64,000 nucleotides of DNA from Trifolium pratense (taxonomy: Eukaryota > Streptophyta > Magnoliopsida > Fabales > Fabaceae). Below the pieces are notes generated by a model. The model was not told the DNA's origin. It saw only the letters and a program-made list of their open reading frames with translations, and did no database searches. The stretch covers positions 36,696,338 through 36,760,337 of the forward strand of contig NC_060059.1 in assembly GCF_020283565.1 (NCBI RefSeq), read 5' to 3'. How positions within the stretch are numbered: position 1 is the first letter of the stretch; every line of letters begins with the position of its first letter. Position numbers and translations under genes: made by a program. Below, piece after piece: positions 12,001 through 24,162 of this stretch.

Positions 12001-14028
12001 TTGAACTTCAAACATAATCAACACAAAGTCTAAAATATGGATTAGGTACCAATAGTGCTGCAAGTTTATTGGCCACATTAAGGCACAATATTGCTTAACA
12101 AGTACGTTCCACTATTACCATGACATAATGTACAAGTTTGGTAGTTGGTGCTAAATTAAAGAGCCATAATAAGCTAGTGACTTCAGATATTAACTTATGA
12201 TCTTAAGCGATAAACGATATTTCAACCACCCAAAAGCAAAATCAAAACAAAAACAATTGTGAATCTTGTATTATACAAACTAGTAAAGATATCATGCAAG
12301 GTTAGACTAATATGGAAACTTGACTTTAGCATTTATAGCATAATATTTATTAAGTGTTTATGTATCAGATATTTCTATAACATAATATAAAATAGAATCA
12401 AATCAAATCATTTTCATGTAAGTTATAAATTATTTGGGAGAGTTTATGGAAATAAACTGAAATCAACTTATATGGACATATCATAAGTTATTTTCATAAA
12501 CTCGCTCAAATAGTCTCAGAAGTCAAAAATGTTTATGCCGATACACAAATTCAAATAATTCAATCCAAACAAACGGATTCTAGAAGATAGATGAGGACTT
12601 ACTAGGTATCCTCTATAGTATGATTGAATGAATGTTGCTGCTCTATCTTCTTTAGATTGGCGTCCATAACCGGCCAATCTCACAACTCTTGCAGCTGCTT
12701 GAGCCGCTACCACAGCAGCTTCAGCAGCTGCTGCAGTAGCTTCTGCAACGGCAATGGCATGATTTCTATCGTCCCTCGCAGGTGTTGATGTCGTACTCTC
12801 TTCATTGGTTACATCATCAGGTGAACTTTCTGCAGGAAAATGCTCGAACGACACCTCCTCTGCCGCTTCATGCCCCAATTTCTCTCTGTTTTCCTTCTGA
12901 AAAAATAATCAAAATCATTCAAATTCCAACATCTAAGTGCATAGATCGTTGGCTGTGTGCAGTCACGGGGTAGTGGATCACATATAGTCAGACGATCTCG
13001 ATTTTAAAATAAATATGTAAATTTTCACTGAAATTTGGATCGTCTAATCTTAATCTGATGGTCGAAAACCATAAAAGAAAATAGATTATTATATATCAAT
13101 TTTATATGTGACTGTAATTTGTACTGCAACGTAACATTTTTTTGGCGTCTCTGCAACGCAATCACGATGAGACTATATCAAACACATTTTGAATAAAATT
13201 TTTTTGTAAATCCGACTGCGACTAAAGAGCTTTATGATGATGATCTAACATAGTGAATTCATGCTCAATGATCGATGTGATGAGTTAGGTGTGGCTGGAT
13301 GAAAACTATGTGACACATAAACATGAACAAGAAAATTTGTTTGATTCATGTGTTGAATATGATAGGGGACCATGTACAATACAACATAATTACATGCTGT
13401 ATATGGTTCAATGGTCCTATGTAAGAACAGAGAAAGAGTCTTGCAACATATAAAAGACAAACATTACAGCATGCAACTAATATGCTGTTAAGTTACCTTA
13501 AAAATTTGGTTTTAGCCTTTAATGCAAAGAGCAGAAATAGCTTATGAATTATGACTATATATGCTTCAGATAGATATACAATTTCCTTTTCCTTTTAGAG
13601 TTTGAGGATGAAGGAAAGTCCATGACTGATTCAAGAAATTTGACTTAAATTAGTGATTAGTAATGACTTGATCCATGATTAAGGTTTTTTCATAAGTTCT
13701 ATAAAACATGAAAATTCATGATGGAGGATCCGGCGAACATTGCACCAAAAACTACAACGAACTAATCGGTCAGACTATCAAAAGATCAGAACACCACTAA
13801 CTATTCACCAAAACGTTATGGTGCTCTCAAGAGACTCCTCGACAATGTAATATAATGAATACAAGAAATAGATGAATTGAACAAATTTAGATTATATCGA
13901 GAATTGATGACCTTTTTGTCCGGCTGCACGGGCGTGGAGACAGGCACTGACGTGTCTTTAGAAGACGACGATGATGACTTAAAAACTTTTTTAACAGAAG
14001 AGAACCAGCTTCCTCCTTTTCTTCCCAT
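9054..14028 (-). CDS. IQ67-domain (IQD) calmodulin-binding protein, 480 aa, four exons
   Basis: Exons: 14028-13912, 12896-12603, 10724-10344 and 9704-9054; all three introns are phase 0 with GT-AG borders. The ATG at 14028 opens with [18 protein letters not shown], the usual IQD N-terminus. Exon 2 has an alanine-rich helix, then the IQ67 domain starts ([12 protein letters not shown], about residues 122-137) and continues in exon 3 ([20 protein letters not shown]), with repeated IQ and hydrophobic calmodulin-recruitment motifs. The phase-0 intron inside IQ67 is a hallmark of the family. Exon 4 carries [10 protein letters not shown] and a C-terminal DUF4005 block ([19 protein letters not shown]). 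IQD proteins are basic calmodulin-binding scaffolds at microtubules, plasma membrane or nucleus. The member number cannot be assigned from sequence alone. Confidence 0.95.
10955..11062 (-). mobile_element. Au-like tRNA-derived SINE fragment in IQD intron 2
   Basis: On the minus strand it shares a run of words with the SINE at 58208-58340: TTGGGAC-like start, GGAGTATGCTC, TTTAAGGTTTCAGGCTC, and GATGCCAATTTCGGTGG. The B-box has decayed. Confidence 0.55.
11451..11672. repeat. 111-bp tandem duplication in IQD intron 2
   Basis: The unit starting TATTTTTGAGCAATTCATT at 11451 recurs at 11562 with only a few substitutions, for example TATCTAGG versus GACTAGG. It is a simple two-copy direct duplication in intronic DNA. 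Confidence 0.9.
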
Positions 14029-14400
14029 CACCAATTGAAGGATCTGTTTCTCATTGCCATCACAAACACAAACACAAACACCATCATCACCAAATCATGT
14101 ATATTAATAACAATATTCAGCCATATCAAAAACCTTATAATTAATAACAATTTAATTAAAACTATGACATAAACATGTTACAATGACATAACACAAACCT
14201 TGTAAAGAAATGTTAGCTGCTTAATTTGGATATAACTTCACATATTGTGCATGGTTTTTGAGATTCATAGGAAAGATATATGTTTGGTGATTATGTGATG
14301 ATGATGAATTTAGAGAGAGAGAGAGAGAGAAAAGAAAAGAGTGTGAGAAGAGTTAGTGCAAGCCGCGCAAGTGTTGTTGGTATTATTTATCTAACTCACG
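14029..14400 (-). promoter_or_regulatory. IQD 5' UTR and core promoter region
   Basis: Upstream of the ATG on the minus strand there is a (CT)n tract (14312-14331 as GA on plus), typical of plant 5' UTRs, and an AT-rich TATA-like stretch near 14380-14390. A 5' UTR intron is possible: donor AAG/GTTTGT near 14198 and acceptor AACAG near 14047. Confidence 0.45.
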
Positions 14401-14449
14401 GATGTTAGACCTTATAGAGTAGTAATAGTATTGGGATCAATAAATACAT

Positions 14450-15340
14450 ATAACTAATTTTTACTTTTTCACTTGAATACTTTTATTGCTTATTTTTCAT
14501 CAAGAGTTTTAAGATTTTTTTTTCCTTCAATTTCACCTAGTTTTTATCATTATTAATTACAGTTTTATGTTATGCATGTACTAGTGTGGACTTGTTCTTA
14601 TAGAGTCATCCAATCACATTTCATTATGTGTTACTTTGAAATGTTACTCCTAAATTTTCTCCATAAATTTCTATATATTATGATTAATATATAGATCCCA
14701 TAAAACATTAACAATAATGAATTGGTCTAAGTGATCAAATATACTTTAAAGTGCACATGTTAGTTTTTCCTTATTAAAATAATTTAAAGAAGAATATGAT
14801 AAATGATCACATAATACTTCAATCACAAGTAGAACATTTAAAAAATATATTTTATAGTGTTCTTAATTTAAAAAAACAAAATAAGTTCTCCCTTACTTCT
14901 CCAAAAATTAACTCACTAACAAAACCTGGTTAGGGATTTGATACCACAAATTCATCAATGGAGATCAGGGCGGGTCCCGACTATTTGGAGGCCCGGTTTA
15001 AAATTAAAACTGGACCTTATATGAAAAAATGTTAAAAAATTAAAAAGAATTATCCTTTATTTAAATTATAAGTAACATAAGAAACATCCAACAATGAATT
15101 GGTTCAAATAGTAAGAGTTTTCCCCTTAAACACGTGGTCATGGATTCGATTCCATGGCTCATGCTTATGAAGAAAATTCGGTTGGGAGGTGAGAAAATTC
15201 CTAATCAAGAATCTTGTAAGTATTATAGGGTCTAAATATTAACATTGGTAATATATATAACTATTATTATAGGGTCTTAAAATTAATCTATTGACTATAT
15301 CTACTACTATTTTATAAATACTAACAATATATCACTATTA
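14450..15340. other. Intergenic spacer between IQD and repeat cluster
   Basis: AT-rich, no gene seen. The segment 15085-15210 has a tRNA-like A box (TTGGTTCAAATAGTAAGAG) and B box (GGATTCGATTCCA), so it may be a plus-strand SINE. Segments 14960-15010 and 15355-15420 share inverted words (GGAGGCCCG), hinting at an old foldback element spanning them. Confidence 0.4.
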
Positions 15341-15559
15341 TTATATGACCTCAAAATTTTGAGTTGAGACCTCCAAAATTTGGAGGCCCGATGCCGTTGC
15401 TCACCTTGCAACCCCCTTGGGGCCGGGTCTGCCTGACTTCTACGGAAGAACTTGTCGGTTCCCCGATTTGCGTAGCCTCCGCTAGCTGATGTAACTCAGG
15501 GATGAGGGTCTTTGTACTAGACAATCCCACCATATCGCGCACCCAAGATATAGCGCTGG

Positions 15560-15675
15560 TAAGATTAAGTTGAGAACTTCTGTGACGTGCTGCCCTTTGC
15601 CCCGACCCCGCCTGTGAGTAAGATTAAGCTGAGAACTTATGTGACGTGCTGCCCTTGTCCCGACCCCGCGTGTGA
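15560..15675. repeat. Two-copy GC-rich tandem repeat (~58-bp unit)
   Basis: Unit begins TAAGATTAAG, contains GTGACGTGCTGCCC and CCCGACCCCGC, and ends TGTGAG. Two adjacent copies differ at a few bases. It is much more GC-rich than the surroundings, consistent with part of a mobile element, though I do not recognise which. Confidence 0.75.
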
Positions 15676-15679
15676 GTCT

Positions 15680-17177
15680 GAAGGAGATAAGTCTTCATTA
15701 AAACTTCATACTATGATACGATAATACACAAAACAACAAAAAGATTACATAAAACCTTTTTACAGTCAATTCATATTTCTTTAAACTCAATAAACGTTTT
15801 AGTTTAAACTCTTCAATTTTTATGAGAATTGAGAAAGAAGTTGAAGTTTGAATGGAAAATAATACAGTAATCACTAGGTCGCTCTCTTTAAGACGTGCAA
15901 AGTAGATAATACAAGGCGTCCTCCCCAGGATGAAACAGCCCAATTCAACTGCACCAATCAACTACTGCGTTGTAACGATCGGGAAAGAAAACACCTTCTT
16001 GAATGATATAATAATATCGTTCGAGTTCGAATTGATACAACAATATCAATTGAAAAACTGATACTACAATATCAGCCAAAAAAACCAACGAAACACGCAG
16101 AAATATTTTTTTTCGTTCGATGAAGAAAAAACGAGAGGAAAAGAATTTAGTGGAATTTTTTTTATCTCAGAATTGTGTATTGAAGTATACAATGAAGAAG
16201 ACAACTTTCTTCATATATCCAAAAACTTTCATATAGTCAAAAACGGAACAGACAATGAAATTGTTACTGTAGGGGACAGAATGAATTGGTGGTTTAATTG
16301 GAATAAGTGAGAATCGTTTTAGAATCAGAGCTGATTGGAAATAGCTGTCTGCAGTCATTGAAAACATTAACCATGCTTTCCTTTTAAATTAACTAATAAA
16401 AAATTAATTAATTTCGTGCCTAAGCACAAGTCTGATCCGAGCTGGCCAAACGGCGGCGACGCGCGTGTGATAGTCGACATTGTGTGCGAAGTCCATCATT
16501 TATAAAATTGGATATCCTTGGAGCACGCCCATATTAGTCACAATGGGATATATATATATATACACTACTAAAGAATGTGTTCTAACCAATGTGAGATTTT
16601 TTCCCACTTTTCTCAATTCACCCCTCTTAGTTCAAAGTCCTAAAAGATCCAATGTGTGCACCCATTTTCATTCCCAATCACAATGAACTCATCAAAGTTC
16701 ATTTTCCAACAAAAAATAACAACAATAACGTTACAAAACCCAAATTATACACAGGCACACGCTCGCTCAAACACTGCTGGCCCTAATCTCTTTTCTTTGA
16801 GTTTTATTCTTTCTTCATCGGTGAGGGGTGATTTTAGGTTATTTTTGGCCTAAAATCACCCCCTCGATATCTTTTTTTTCTTGCTTTCAATCTAAATAAG
16901 TGATTTTCACATGGATTAAGTCTTAAGTCTTTTAGTTTTTCTTTCTTTTGTTGTGATATCGTCGTCTGAGTGCGGCGTTGTGTTGTTAGTTGTCATTGGT
17001 ACGGCGTTTGATTTCTCGTCTTGTTGCGATGTTCGTTTAGTTCGTATAGAAAGATCAACTTCAATCAATTGCAGATTCAATCATTGATCGAGCATCATCG
17101 TTGCAGATCTGGAAGCATGGACATTCCGATGACTTTAAATTTATCATGTTATTTGTAGGCAGTTTGTCATCGTATGT
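15680..17177. other. Repeat-like intergenic region, no gene recognised
   Basis: Contains a GC-rich patch (16437-16480), an AT microsatellite near 16550, and a strong hairpin at 16823-16865. Short open frames lack any known domain. Composition suggests retroelement debris, but I cannot name the element. Confidence 0.35.
16823..16865. repeat. Strong hairpin
   Basis: GAGGGGTGATTTTAGG at 16823-16838 is the complement of CCTAAAATCACCCCCTC at 16849-16865 apart from one extra C, leaving a loop of about 10 bases. Confidence 0.85.
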
Positions 17178-18358
17178 TGTTGAAATTGTGGTATTTAGGT
17201 GAAATAATACGAGAAAACAAGAAAAAACATAAAATATTATTGATAATTACAATATTTTACATAATAAAATAGTACGACTACCTCGGTATTTATAACCAAG
17301 TGAATATAATTAAATCTAAACAAAATCCCGTAATTAGAGGGCTAAGAATAAAGAAACCTAATTATAGAGATATTTTCTCAACAAATAATAATATAATATT
17401 TTCTATTCTAATTTCTAACACTTCACCTCAAGTTAAAGCTTACTAAGCTTTAAGCTTGTTACAAAATTAACCCTGAAAGTAAATTAAATTCATTGATAGC
17501 AAGTCAACGAAGAGCAGCAACCAAAGAAGTAGTAGAGCAACGGCCCAAGAGATGAATTCATATCAAATTAAGTAAAAATATCCGTGGATTAAAGTATCAC
17601 AAACGGGGATGTCCGCAGATTAAGGGATCACAAACGGGAATGCCCGCGGATTAATGTATCACAAACGGGAAGTCCGCAAATTAAGGTATCACAAACGGGA
17701 ATGCCCGCAGATTAAGGTATCACTAATGGGAAGCCCGCAGATTAAGGTATCATAAACGGGAATGCTCGCGGATTAAGGGATCACAAACGGGAAATTAGAC
17801 CACCAAAACAAGATCAAGAGAGACTGACGATCAATCTTGAAAAAAACGGTGGTTAAAGATAAAGGATTCATGAAAAGTGGCATGTGGCTGCATGTGTCAG
17901 GGTAACAAATGAAAAAGGTTAGAATAAAAAGCAAGTAAACAAGAACCACATTGGAACAAAATAAAAAGAAATATTAACGACGGCTAGGGTTTATATGAAA
18001 AAATGGTTTATATGAAAACAAAGCTAAAGCAAAGAATAAGCGAGAGTTAATTTTTCTCAGAAGAAGTTGCAGCGGAATTATGTTTCAAGGCGGATATCAT
18101 GGCTCTGATACTATGTTGAAATATTGGTATTTAGGTGAAATAATAGGAGAAAACAAGAAGAAACATAAAATATTATTGATAGATGTCAATGACCTAATTA
18201 CAATATTTTACATAATAAAATAGTACGACTACCTTGGTAACCAATTGAATATAATTAAATCTAAATCAAATCTCGTAATTATAGGGCTAAGAATAAAGAA
18301 ACCTAATTATAGAGATATTTTCTCAACAAATAATAATATAATATTTTCTATTCTAACA
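17178..18358 (-). mobile_element. Non-autonomous mini LTR retrotransposon (~1.18 kb)
   Basis: Two direct repeats of about 243 bp (17178-17420 and 18114-18358) each begin TGTTGAAAT and end TCTAACA, so they have TG...CA borders. Just left of the right-hand repeat lies GGCTCTGATACTA; its complement TAGTATCAGAGCC is a one-mismatch version of the tRNA-Met primer-binding site TGGTATCAGAGC, which puts the 5' LTR on the right and the element on the minus strand. A purine-rich stretch (GAGGTGAAG on minus) adjoins the other LTR, as a polypurine tract should. The 690-bp interior has no protein-coding potential and holds a tandem array. The LTRs differ by a 12-bp insertion and scattered changes, so the insertion is not recent. 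No clean 5-bp target duplication is seen. Confidence 0.85.
17579..17793. repeat. Seven-copy ~30-bp tandem array inside the mini LTR element
   Basis: Units of 30-31 bp of the form CACAAACGGGAATGCCCGC followed by GGATTAAGGTAT recur at about 17598, 17629, 17660, 17690, 17720, 17750 and 17782. Each holds a short GGG...CCCGC dyad. Copies differ by one to a few bases. Confidence 0.9.
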
Positions 18359-18689
18359 TACACCCTCCGTGACAATATATAAGCAAAAATTATTTTTCTA
18401 GTTTCATTGCATATTTAATGTATCCGGTCTATATTATAACTTGAATGTTATTAACTTGGATGTTGTGAGTTTGTTCGCAGATTCATCCTTTTTATTTTTA
18501 GCGATGTTGGAATGAATATGAATATCGTTGTTATTTTTAGAAAGAAATAAAAATAACAATAACGTTACAATTTTATATTTCAATATATTTTTGATTGTGT
18601 AGGAAGCATGGAAGCTTGGAACCATATAGGGCTGAATCATGTCATACAACCACGAGTGAACGGTTTCCATAATATATAAGTGCTTTAAT

Positions 18690-19240
18690 TTTTTATATTT
18701 GGAGGAATGAGAGATCAGCGGAACAGCAGTGGCAGCAACCACCTTTGGGCAATGTGAAATGTAACGTTGACACAAGCTTCTTCAAGACACAAGCGGCAAC
18801 AGGTTGGGGATGATGTGCTCGAGACCAAAGAGGGTGATTCTTACTAGCGGGAACCAATATCATGCAAGCAAAACTCAATACATTGGAGGGAGAAGCCATG
18901 GCCATCAAGGAAGCAATGAGTGAAATGATATAAAGAGGCTTCTCTCATGTCATATTTGAAAGTGACTCCAAAATTGTAGTTGATGCTATATCTTTTAGGC
19001 AAGTAGGAATTTCTGAATTTAGTATGCTGATTTCATATATTAAGTCGCTTTTAGTGTTGAATCCTAACTTTGAGGTAAAGTTTGTAAAGCGACAAGCGAA
19101 TATGATTGCTCACTCCCTAACTAGAGCGACCTATTCTATATGACTAGTCGCGTCGCCGTATTTTTGAGTCGATTCCTCATTGTATTGATAACCTTTTGTT
19201 AAATGAAATGAATTAAGTTTTCTGTTGTAAAAAAAAAAAT
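18690..19240 (+). pseudogene. Decayed LINE 3' end, RNase H-like domain
   Basis: Translation across several stops reads as a plant RVT_3 (RNase H-like) domain: NVDTSF, then EGEAMAIKEAM, VIFESDSKIVVDAI, and VKFVKRQANMIAHSLTR. These are the usual blocks at the 3' end of plant LINE ORF2. A poly-A stretch at 19229-19238 closes the element. Reading frame breaks include in-frame stops near 18812 and 18930. Confidence 0.75.
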
Positions 19241-19272
19241 TAAATATTTTTATCAAAAAAGTATATCTTTTA

Positions 19273-20040
19273 GGGAAAATTCTATGGTACATCAGAAAAA
19301 TTTCAATGTACCTGTACATCAGATCATTAAATTAAATTATTAAGTAAATGAATATTTTTTTGAAAGAAGAGATTTTTTCTATCATTTAAAATATTAGGCT
19401 TAACTACACATTTGGTCCCTTACGTTTATTTTAGGTTTCAATTTGGTCCCTTACGTTTAAAAAGTATCAATTTGGTCCCTTACGTTTATTTTAGGTTTCA
19501 AGTTAGTCCTTTCCGTCAATTTTGTCACATGTGGCAGTCAATTTGCATATGTGGACTGACACGTGGCACTTGGACACAGTGACACATGTACTGTTCAAAC
19601 GTTGAAAGTGACAAAACTAACGGAAAAGACTAACTTGAAACCTAAAATAAACGTAAGGGACCAAATTGATACTTTTTAAACGTAAGGGACCAAATTGAAA
19701 CCTAAAATAAACGTAAGGGACCAAATATGTAGTTAAGCCAAAATATTATAATAACTAAATGCTATTTATCAAAATTGTAAAAAAAAAAATTTTTTTTTTT
19801 TTTGGAATTTTTTATCATTAATAGTCATTATTGGATTTTTTAATGAAAAAATGTAAAAAAGTTAGTATAATGCTTATAAAACATTGAACTTGTGTTTTTT
19901 CTTATGAAATCATCATATCTGAAAAATAATAATCGACAAATAGATTTTTAATTATAAAAATAATCGTTAATATATTAATTAATTGATCTAATATACCGGT
20001 ACATTGAAAGTTTTCAGATCCACCATAGAAGCTCCCATAT
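19273..20040. mobile_element. AT-rich foldback repeat, copy A (split by a MITE)
   Basis: Begins GGGAAAATTCTATGGTACAT and ends near CATAGAAGCTCCC, an imperfect inverted pair. It aligns over its whole length with copy B at 24390-24795, except that it is interrupted by the 343-bp MITE at 19397-19739. Class is unknown; no coding capacity. Confidence 0.7.
19397..19739. mobile_element. Mutator-type MITE (343 bp, long inverted arms)
   Basis: Starts GGCTTAACTACACATTTGG and ends with the complement, finishing TGTAGTTAAGCC; arms exceed 120 bp and contain repeated TTTGGTCCCTTACGT words. Perfect 9-bp target duplication AAAATATTA at 19388-19396 and 19740-19748. A second copy of identical length lies at 61341-61683. 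Confidence 0.92.
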
Positions 20041-20044
20041 TTTA

Positions 20045-20880
20045 GATATATATTTAAAATAAATTTTCAATAAAGTGGATATCCTCATCCATTAGTAGTT
20101 CTTTTACGTCAACTTTTTGTTACCCTCATTTGGATTCATATTTGTTATGATATTTCTACGAGTATTGATCATTTGAGTTTTTATGATTTATTCTCTTGAG
20201 AAAAAAATTAAAAAAATTTTATTCCGCTTAATAATTCTTTATAAACATTAAATTTTATTAATTCAGCTGTGGAAATAAAAAATGTTTTCTTGCTTCTGCA
20301 ACTAACTATAGTATAGGTTCAAAAGCACTCCAGACTCTAAAACTTGTTTAGGATCTCGGACAATCAGATGTTCATCTAACTCCGCCTCACGCTCGGGTTC
20401 TCGTACATGGTTCGAAATTTTGCATAGGTTCATCAGAAACACTCACCGACTTTGCAAGGATAGATACCTTCATTATAAACATTAAATTTCACTGATTCAA
20501 CCGTCAAATTAAAAAATCTTATTGAGTTGCTCAATTTTTCAAACTTTCAACAAAATATTAAAACATTTTTATACTTCATCAAATAACTTCAAATGAGTGT
20601 ACCATGGATTTTTTTAAATATACTCCCCCTGTGATATTATACAAATAAAATTTATTTTTTTTAAAATTTATTGTATAATTAATGTATTTGATTTATATAT
20701 AGTCGGTAAAAGAGGCGACTAATACTAAAGCTACTAATTGCTGTGATTACTTAATGTTAGGTTAAGTTTTAGCTTGAAGGTTACTGAAAAGTCGTAGTTA
20801 AACAATGCATATCAATGTGTCAAGGGTGTTGCAAGGATGGGACTCGTAGGCCTTAACAATTTTCTTCTTCTATTTTGATT
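20045..20880. other. Intergenic, nothing recognised
   Basis: AT-rich with a somewhat GC-richer patch at 20330-20460. No coherent coding frame or clear terminal repeats. Confidence 0.4.
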
Positions 20881-20889
20881 TTTTTTCTT

Positions 20890-22330
20890 ATCAAGTAGTA
20901 CTAAGTGATTATGGGTGGAGAGAAAAAGGTATATGCAAGGCTTGATTGTTGAAGGATTTAGAGGAATTGAATAATGGAGTTTTATGGTGGTGGAGGGAGT
21001 GGTTCGGTTTGACAGAGAAAGAATGAAGAAGATTGTGATTTCTTCACTATAACTTGTCTCTTTTATTACTCATTTTTTTAAATGGTCAAAAGTCTACATT
21101 GCCCCTCATGCTTCAATATTATAATTTGTGCCCTTTACTAGTTGTAAATACTTAATTTGCCACTAAAACTTCATAATTGGGTTCTCTAAATAATAATGTT
21201 ATTATTAACTAGAGTTGGGTCGTTACACTCTACCCTCCTTAAAATAATTTCGTCCTCGAAATCCAAAACTTCTTCGTTTAACACCAGGGTAAACCACCCA
21301 CGTTCCTGTATAATTTCCTCAATTTCCCTTGTTTACCGATCACGGTTTGTCTCTCAAAGGGTTACTATCCATCATTTTCACTGCGTTAGCAGGTTTAAGG
21401 TTACCATCGAAAATTCCACTCTTCCTTTTCATGTTATTGAACTCTCAACTTTAGTTCAATATTACAACTCTCAGGTGCCCCTCATGTTATATTAGTCCTT
21501 TATGTTATCTTTCCTTAATTCAATTGTTCATGGCACAAAAGTCCCTTTTTGTACTTTCTAAATCATCACTGGAGCATAGTTGTTCTTACTAGTTCGCCGC
21601 GTTAAACTTCTCAGTTGAACCGTTTTCCAACGCAATATCTTCTCTCAAGGGTACTTAGTTACTAATAATCCAAGGTTTAAGTGTCGGCGTATGCGTAACT
21701 TACTCGTCACATTTCGTCAATCATTTTACGGACAATTGCATCCAGTCCCTCGGAACAAAACTCTCCTCTCTCAAAGGGATGTTGGCCTAAAAACCAAACT
21801 GCTGGCTACATACTCAACTAACACTTGTTGCGCACTCTGATTTCGACTACTTACTGTCATTCTCCTGACTACATCATTATAGCGTAGGTCTACAAATTCC
21901 CGGACACTATCACACATCGTTTCACCTTATCCGGGGTTTACTCCAATTGTTATTACTGCTTCCGTATGACATCACGAGGTAAACTTGATCACTTCGTGAC
22001 ATCATGCACATCACTGCATATTTAACACTTTACCACAATCTTACCGGTCCGCGACACGTTAATTCTTATCACTTACGGTTGTCTCATATTACTAGTTCCC
22101 TCATCATGACGCGTTTGTCACTCCGTTCACTCCTCATTGCTACATTCGATTTTGATGACTGAATTGATCCAACAATGTCCTTTACTTCATTCACTAATGT
22201 TCTCCTGCGAGTTGGACTTTGCTCAACTTCTCACTTTACGACTGCTGCTCCGATTGATCTCCTTTTCCGACTTACTCTTTTTATTGCTTCCGGTAATAAC
22301 TCTCTTACTCAACTTACTGCATTAGCCGGT
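20890..22330 (-). mobile_element. Degenerate Ty3/gypsy remnant with adjoining LTR
   Basis: On the minus strand, 21280-21200 reads VLDFEDEIILRRVECNDP, the characteristic tail of a plant gypsy polyprotein, running straight into TGTAACGACCC (about 21225), a typical start of a 3' LTR. The LTR then extends leftward to about 20890. Sequence from 21300 to 22330 has the base composition of the internal region but is heavily mutated, with no long frame. Boundaries are approximate. Confidence 0.6.
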
Positions 22331-22639
22331 ATTTGGGGTGAAAAAGAGGAGAATTTGCTTTTTATATATTTTTTGTCATTAAACATGTTTTTTTAAAATT
22401 TAACTGATTTTAGTTATCCCAAGTCCCAACAACGGTGAATCTTTGTCGTTAAGGGATTGTAGCCCAACAACTCAAATATGGGTCAGGTTAGTAGATTCAA
22501 ATTAAATTAATAATTTATTTTCTTTGAATCGCAGAGATTATATTTTTCAGAATCTAACCAACAAGAGGACAAGAGTTCACCAATATAAGTGGCGGACAAT
22601 TTTCTTGGTTACATATTGGCACTTGTGCATGTCAAGGAA

Positions 22640-22791
22640 GGATTTGGATCCTCTCCAATTTTCTCTCATGTTTTCTCTCATTTTGTTTAATTCAATGGTT
22701 GATCTCTCTTTGATGTTTTCTCTTCTTTTACCAACCCTTAGATTAAGAAATATGAGAGAAAACATGAGGAAAAATTGGAGGATCCAAATCC
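22640..22791. mobile_element. Mutator-type MITE inside the LINE
   Basis: A 152-bp foldback beginning GGATTTGGATCCTCTCC and ending GGAGGATCCAAATCC, flanked by a perfect 9-bp duplication GTCAAGGAA (22631-22639 and 22792-22800). Inner arms contain CTCATGTTTTCTCTCAT and its complement. Confidence 0.92.
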
Positions 22792-23217
22792 GTCAAGGAA
22801 CAAGAGTAATTTCGAAGAAGGGTTTCATGGCCCCAACAATCTTACCCATGTAATTCTGAATATGACAATGGAGATTGATAATTGTGAGAAGACTCACCTG
22901 ACTGGATGACCACATAAGATTGACATTGTTTTTAATAGTTGGAAAAGGTCGACAAAGGGTTGAGCAAAGCTTGATTGTGACGGTGCACGTAAGAGCTAAA
23001 ATAATAGTTCGGGATATGGCGGTCTACTTTGGGATAGCAATGTCATTTGTTTGAATATTATGCTCGTAAGAATGGTTCTTGTGACACACTCTATGCTGAG
23101 ATATGGGGATGAACATGGCTCGAAGAAATGGGATCACCCATCTCTATGTCGAGAGTGACTTGAAGGCTCTAGTTGACATTGTTACCGGAAATTATAATAT
23201 TAATGGAGACATATCTA

Positions 23218-23342
23218 CTCTTTCCGTCCCAAAATATAAGATAAAAATGAGTCAAACAAACTTGATGTTTTTAGTTCAAAATTTAAACCAAATATAGTCA
23301 CTTTTGTTGACCAAATTTTGCTTATATTTTGAAACGAAAGAA
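23218..23342. mobile_element. Stowaway MITE inside the LINE
   Basis: A 125-bp element flanked by TA on each side, starting CTCTTTCCGTCCCAAAATAT and ending ATATTTTGAAACGAAAGAA, which matches the Stowaway consensus CTCCCTCCGTCCCAAAATAT in plants. LINE sequence resumes on both sides. Confidence 0.85.
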
Positions 23343-24162
23343 TACTTTGGTTAAACGCATTCATACATACTCTTAAGAACATGGATTGACAAGTTAAAAT
23401 AACTCGTACTTGGCATGAGAGAAAAGATCAAGTCATTGGTTAGCTAATTTTAGTCTAACCTTGAATCTCTTGATTTGTATATTTTGAAAACTTCTCTTGA
23501 TTTGTATATTTTGAAAACTTCTTTTTTAGGACATTTTAGGAGCTTACATGCCTTTAAGTGTTTGCTTAGCGATTTAATTTCCTTATTTTTTTGGGCTCGG
23601 CCTCTTTTTGTATCAATAAAAAAAGTATACCGATTTGATGAAAACAATAAAAAATAAAAATATATGTCGTATTAAACTGGTATCAATCTTGTTACTTTTT
23701 TTTTTTGAAAGGGTGTTAATCTTGTTACTATTTTAGCCGTAAAGATAAAAACAGTTGTAATTTTTACTTTTAAAAAATACCGTCGATAATGATTAGAATT
23801 TTTTACAATTTGTTGAACCACCGTCAGTCCGTCACACTCACATTAATTTATAATCTCAAATACTAGTATGTATGGAACTTATTCACAATCAAATGGATTC
23901 TCTTCACTGAGACAAATCGGACAAAGTGCTAACATGAACCAAGTGGATTAATTTTGATAAATTATCATAAATTATAATAATAATTGTCAGCGATACTCTC
24001 ATGAAATAAAAACTTACGATGACCCGATTAATAGTGACTGTTTAATACCAAATGCATGTTTATTTCTCGTTGTCTTAATCACACTGTTGTCATTTAAATT
24101 ATTTTTTCAATTATAAAAATTATGAAAACTCCCAGCCTCTAAATTTAAAAAATAATATTCAG

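Larger units (their letters stand above)
22430..23602 (+). pseudogene. Decayed LINE ORF2 3' end, split by two MITEs
   Basis: Parallels the LINE copy at 43325-44691 block by block: a CAAATATGGGTCA.GTTAGTAG start, AGAGATTATATTTTTCAG, then the RNase H-like segment (ARRNGITHLYVESDLKALVDIVTGN), a terminal HWLAN-like block at about 23437, and a 3' end TTTTTTGGGCTCGGCCTC before an A-rich tail. It is interrupted by MITEs at 22640-22791 and 23218-23342. Confidence 0.75.

Noticed and set aside
14034..14034. Upstream TTG as an alternative IQD start
   Set aside because: The ATG six bases downstream at 14028 gives the conserved MGRKGGSWF start of the family.
16480..16853. Two short overlapping plus-strand frames
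   Set aside because: One contains an AT microsatellite and the other ends in the hairpin; no domain is seen.
17579..17793. Regular 30-bp repeat that could suggest a CRISPR array
   Set aside because: Units are directly adjacent with no unique spacers, and the array lies inside an LTR element of a plant genome.
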